NCBI GenBank assembly: GCA_024641365.1
Contig: JAHEDF010000024.1
Location: 1 to 17,379 of the forward strand
Direction: 5' to 3'
Origin: Planctomycetota bacterium
GTDB taxonomy: Bacteria > Planctomycetota > UBA11346
Length of the DNA: 17,379 nucleotides
This document shows, piece after piece, positions 16,498 through 17,379 of the stretch. Below the pieces are notes generated by a model, which saw only the letters and a program-made list of their open reading frames with translations, made no database searches and had not been told where the DNA came from. Each line of letters opens with the position of its first letter. Position 1 is the stretch's first letter. The translations under genes and the position numbers were made by a program.

Positions 16498-17379
16498 ATG
16501 CGCCTAACATCATTATTCCAATTGTCGTTGATCATCGGTGTCTTGGCTGGATTAAGTGGCTGTGGCAATCCACCGGTACGCCAAGTGACAGCACATGATT
16601 TTCAAATATTACGTGAATATGGCTGGGATTCGACCTTAGCTGATCCGCAAGCAACATGGAATCCACAACGGTATCAAGTGCTTGCTCGTTCTCTCGGCGG
16701 TTTCGTTTTATTAGAAGAAGGCTCAGGTAAGCAGGAATATTTTGCCTCGCGCAGTAAACATGACACGGCGAATCCAACGTGGGTTAATCATTATCAATTT
16801 GTTTTTGGCCCGAAAGAAAATGTCGTGACAGTTGGGGATGGTCGCGTGGTACCAACCAACGAAGGTCTTTTTGTTGTTACCATTCAACGAGCTATTTCAG
16901 GAAAAAATGTTCCTGAAGCGCCAAAAGAATTAACTAAATTCGGATATCGTCCACGTGTTTGGGGTGATAAAATAGTCGTGGCATCAGAAGATCGCATTTA
17001 TGTGGTTAATTCTTTTGGCGAAACAGAGGAGTTTGGTCCAGGTTTTATGCCTGAACCGCAACGCAATGGCCTGGGTATTACGTGGCAAGATCGTCCTGTT
17101 TTTGAAAAGGATTTTTGGACAGGGGCGGATGGGAAACGAGGCACATTATATATTCGTTGGCAAAAAGGCGTGACTACCTCATTAGCAAATGCGGTAGAGG
17201 CACGTTGGACACACGATGGGGGCGTCGTTGCCACTGTGCTGCGTGGCGATCCGCAACCAGGTCAACCATGGTGGAGTGTTGGTACCGATATTTATTACGT
17301 TGCGAACGCGAAGGCACATCCGGTCTTAGTTGCTGCAGATGCACGCTCCCCCGACCCACATCCAAGCCTCGGAGTCCTA
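16498..17379 (+). CDS. Putative lipoprotein of unknown function (3' end outside the window)
   Basis: The frame is open from the ATG at 16498 to the window edge (294 codons, no stop). An in-frame TAG at 16468-16470 limits upstream extension. The N-terminus is a lipoprotein signal: a short basic start, a hydrophobic core at 6-18 and the lipobox LSGC with Cys22, followed by GNPP. Asn at +3 is not the inner-membrane retention Asp. The mature part is rich in Gly, Trp and Val with short beta-type segments such as WGDKIVVASEDRIYVVN and ARWTHDGGVVATVLRGD, suggesting beta-propeller blades or a similar beta-rich fold. No family is recognised. It follows the rhodanese after 46 bases on the same strand. 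No good Shine-Dalgarno sequence is seen; a GGGGA lies about 17 bases upstream, too far to be typical. Confidence 0.8.
   Translation, partial: MRLTSLFQLSLIIGVLAGLSGCGNPPVRQVTAHDFQILREYGWDSTLADPQATWNPQRYQVLARSLGGFVLLEEGSGKQEYFASRSKHDTANPTWVNHYQFVFGPKENVVTVGDGRVVPTNEGLFVVTIQRAISGKNVPEAPKELTKFGYRPRVWGDKIVVASEDRIYVVNSFGETEEFGPGFMPEPQRNGLGITWQDRPVFEKDFWTGADGKRGTLYIRWQKGVTTSLANAVEARWTHDGGVVATVLRGDPQPGQPWWSVGTDIYYVANAKAHPVLVAADARSPDPHPSLGVL

Overview
The window is a 17.4-kb piece of a bacterial chromosome with moderate GC, many TTA/CGT codons and dense, mostly housekeeping genes. No rRNA, tRNA, insertion sequence, prophage or CRISPR array is visible. The best taxonomic guess is a member of Planctomycetota or the wider PVC group. 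The reasons are a TatC with a long hydrophilic tail and an MSLGDHL-type N-terminus, a NagB-type deaminase with a GRT sugar-phosphate loop next to a DUF4954-like beta-helix protein, and the style of TrpB. This rests on remembered family features, not on a marker gene, and is only moderately secure.

Layout. (1) 2-784: the 3' part of gap (glyceraldehyde-3-phosphate dehydrogenase), cut by the window edge. (2) 785-1113: a structure-rich intergenic region with two inverted copies of a REP-like palindrome, a perfect 13-bp inverted repeat, a GC-rich hairpin and a strong intrinsic terminator. (3) 1114-3851: a NagB-like glucosamine-6-phosphate deaminase, then a 647-residue DUF4954-like protein. (4) 4044-8500: a tight trpB-trpA-tatC-proB cluster with overlapping or nearly touching genes. 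It is preceded by a 192-bp leader with competing inverted repeats. (5) 8509-11513, minus strand: lemA, then an M48 membrane metalloprotease with a TerB-like C-terminal half, then a 119-residue protein of unknown function. (6) 11683-17379, plus strand, divergent from lemA: an HrpA-type DEAH RNA helicase, a membrane-anchored rhodanese and a partial lipoprotein that runs off the window.

How the genes fit together. gap belongs to glycolysis. nagB feeds amino-sugar carbon toward fructose-6-phosphate, and the DUF4954 protein probably works with it. trpB and trpA make the tryptophan synthase complex and proB starts proline synthesis, so the plus-strand cluster is biosynthetic with a Tat translocase gene inserted. 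The lemA-M48 pair is a common membrane quality-control type pairing. The 119-residue gene downstream is the least understood intact gene and is probably co-transcribed with them.

No clearly new multi-gene system is evident. The observations most worth a second look are the palindrome cluster after gap, the NagB/DUF4954 pair, the alternative pairing in the trp leader, the D/H-rich TatC tail, the M48-TerB fusion with its small partner, and the SAS form of helicase motif III in HrpA.
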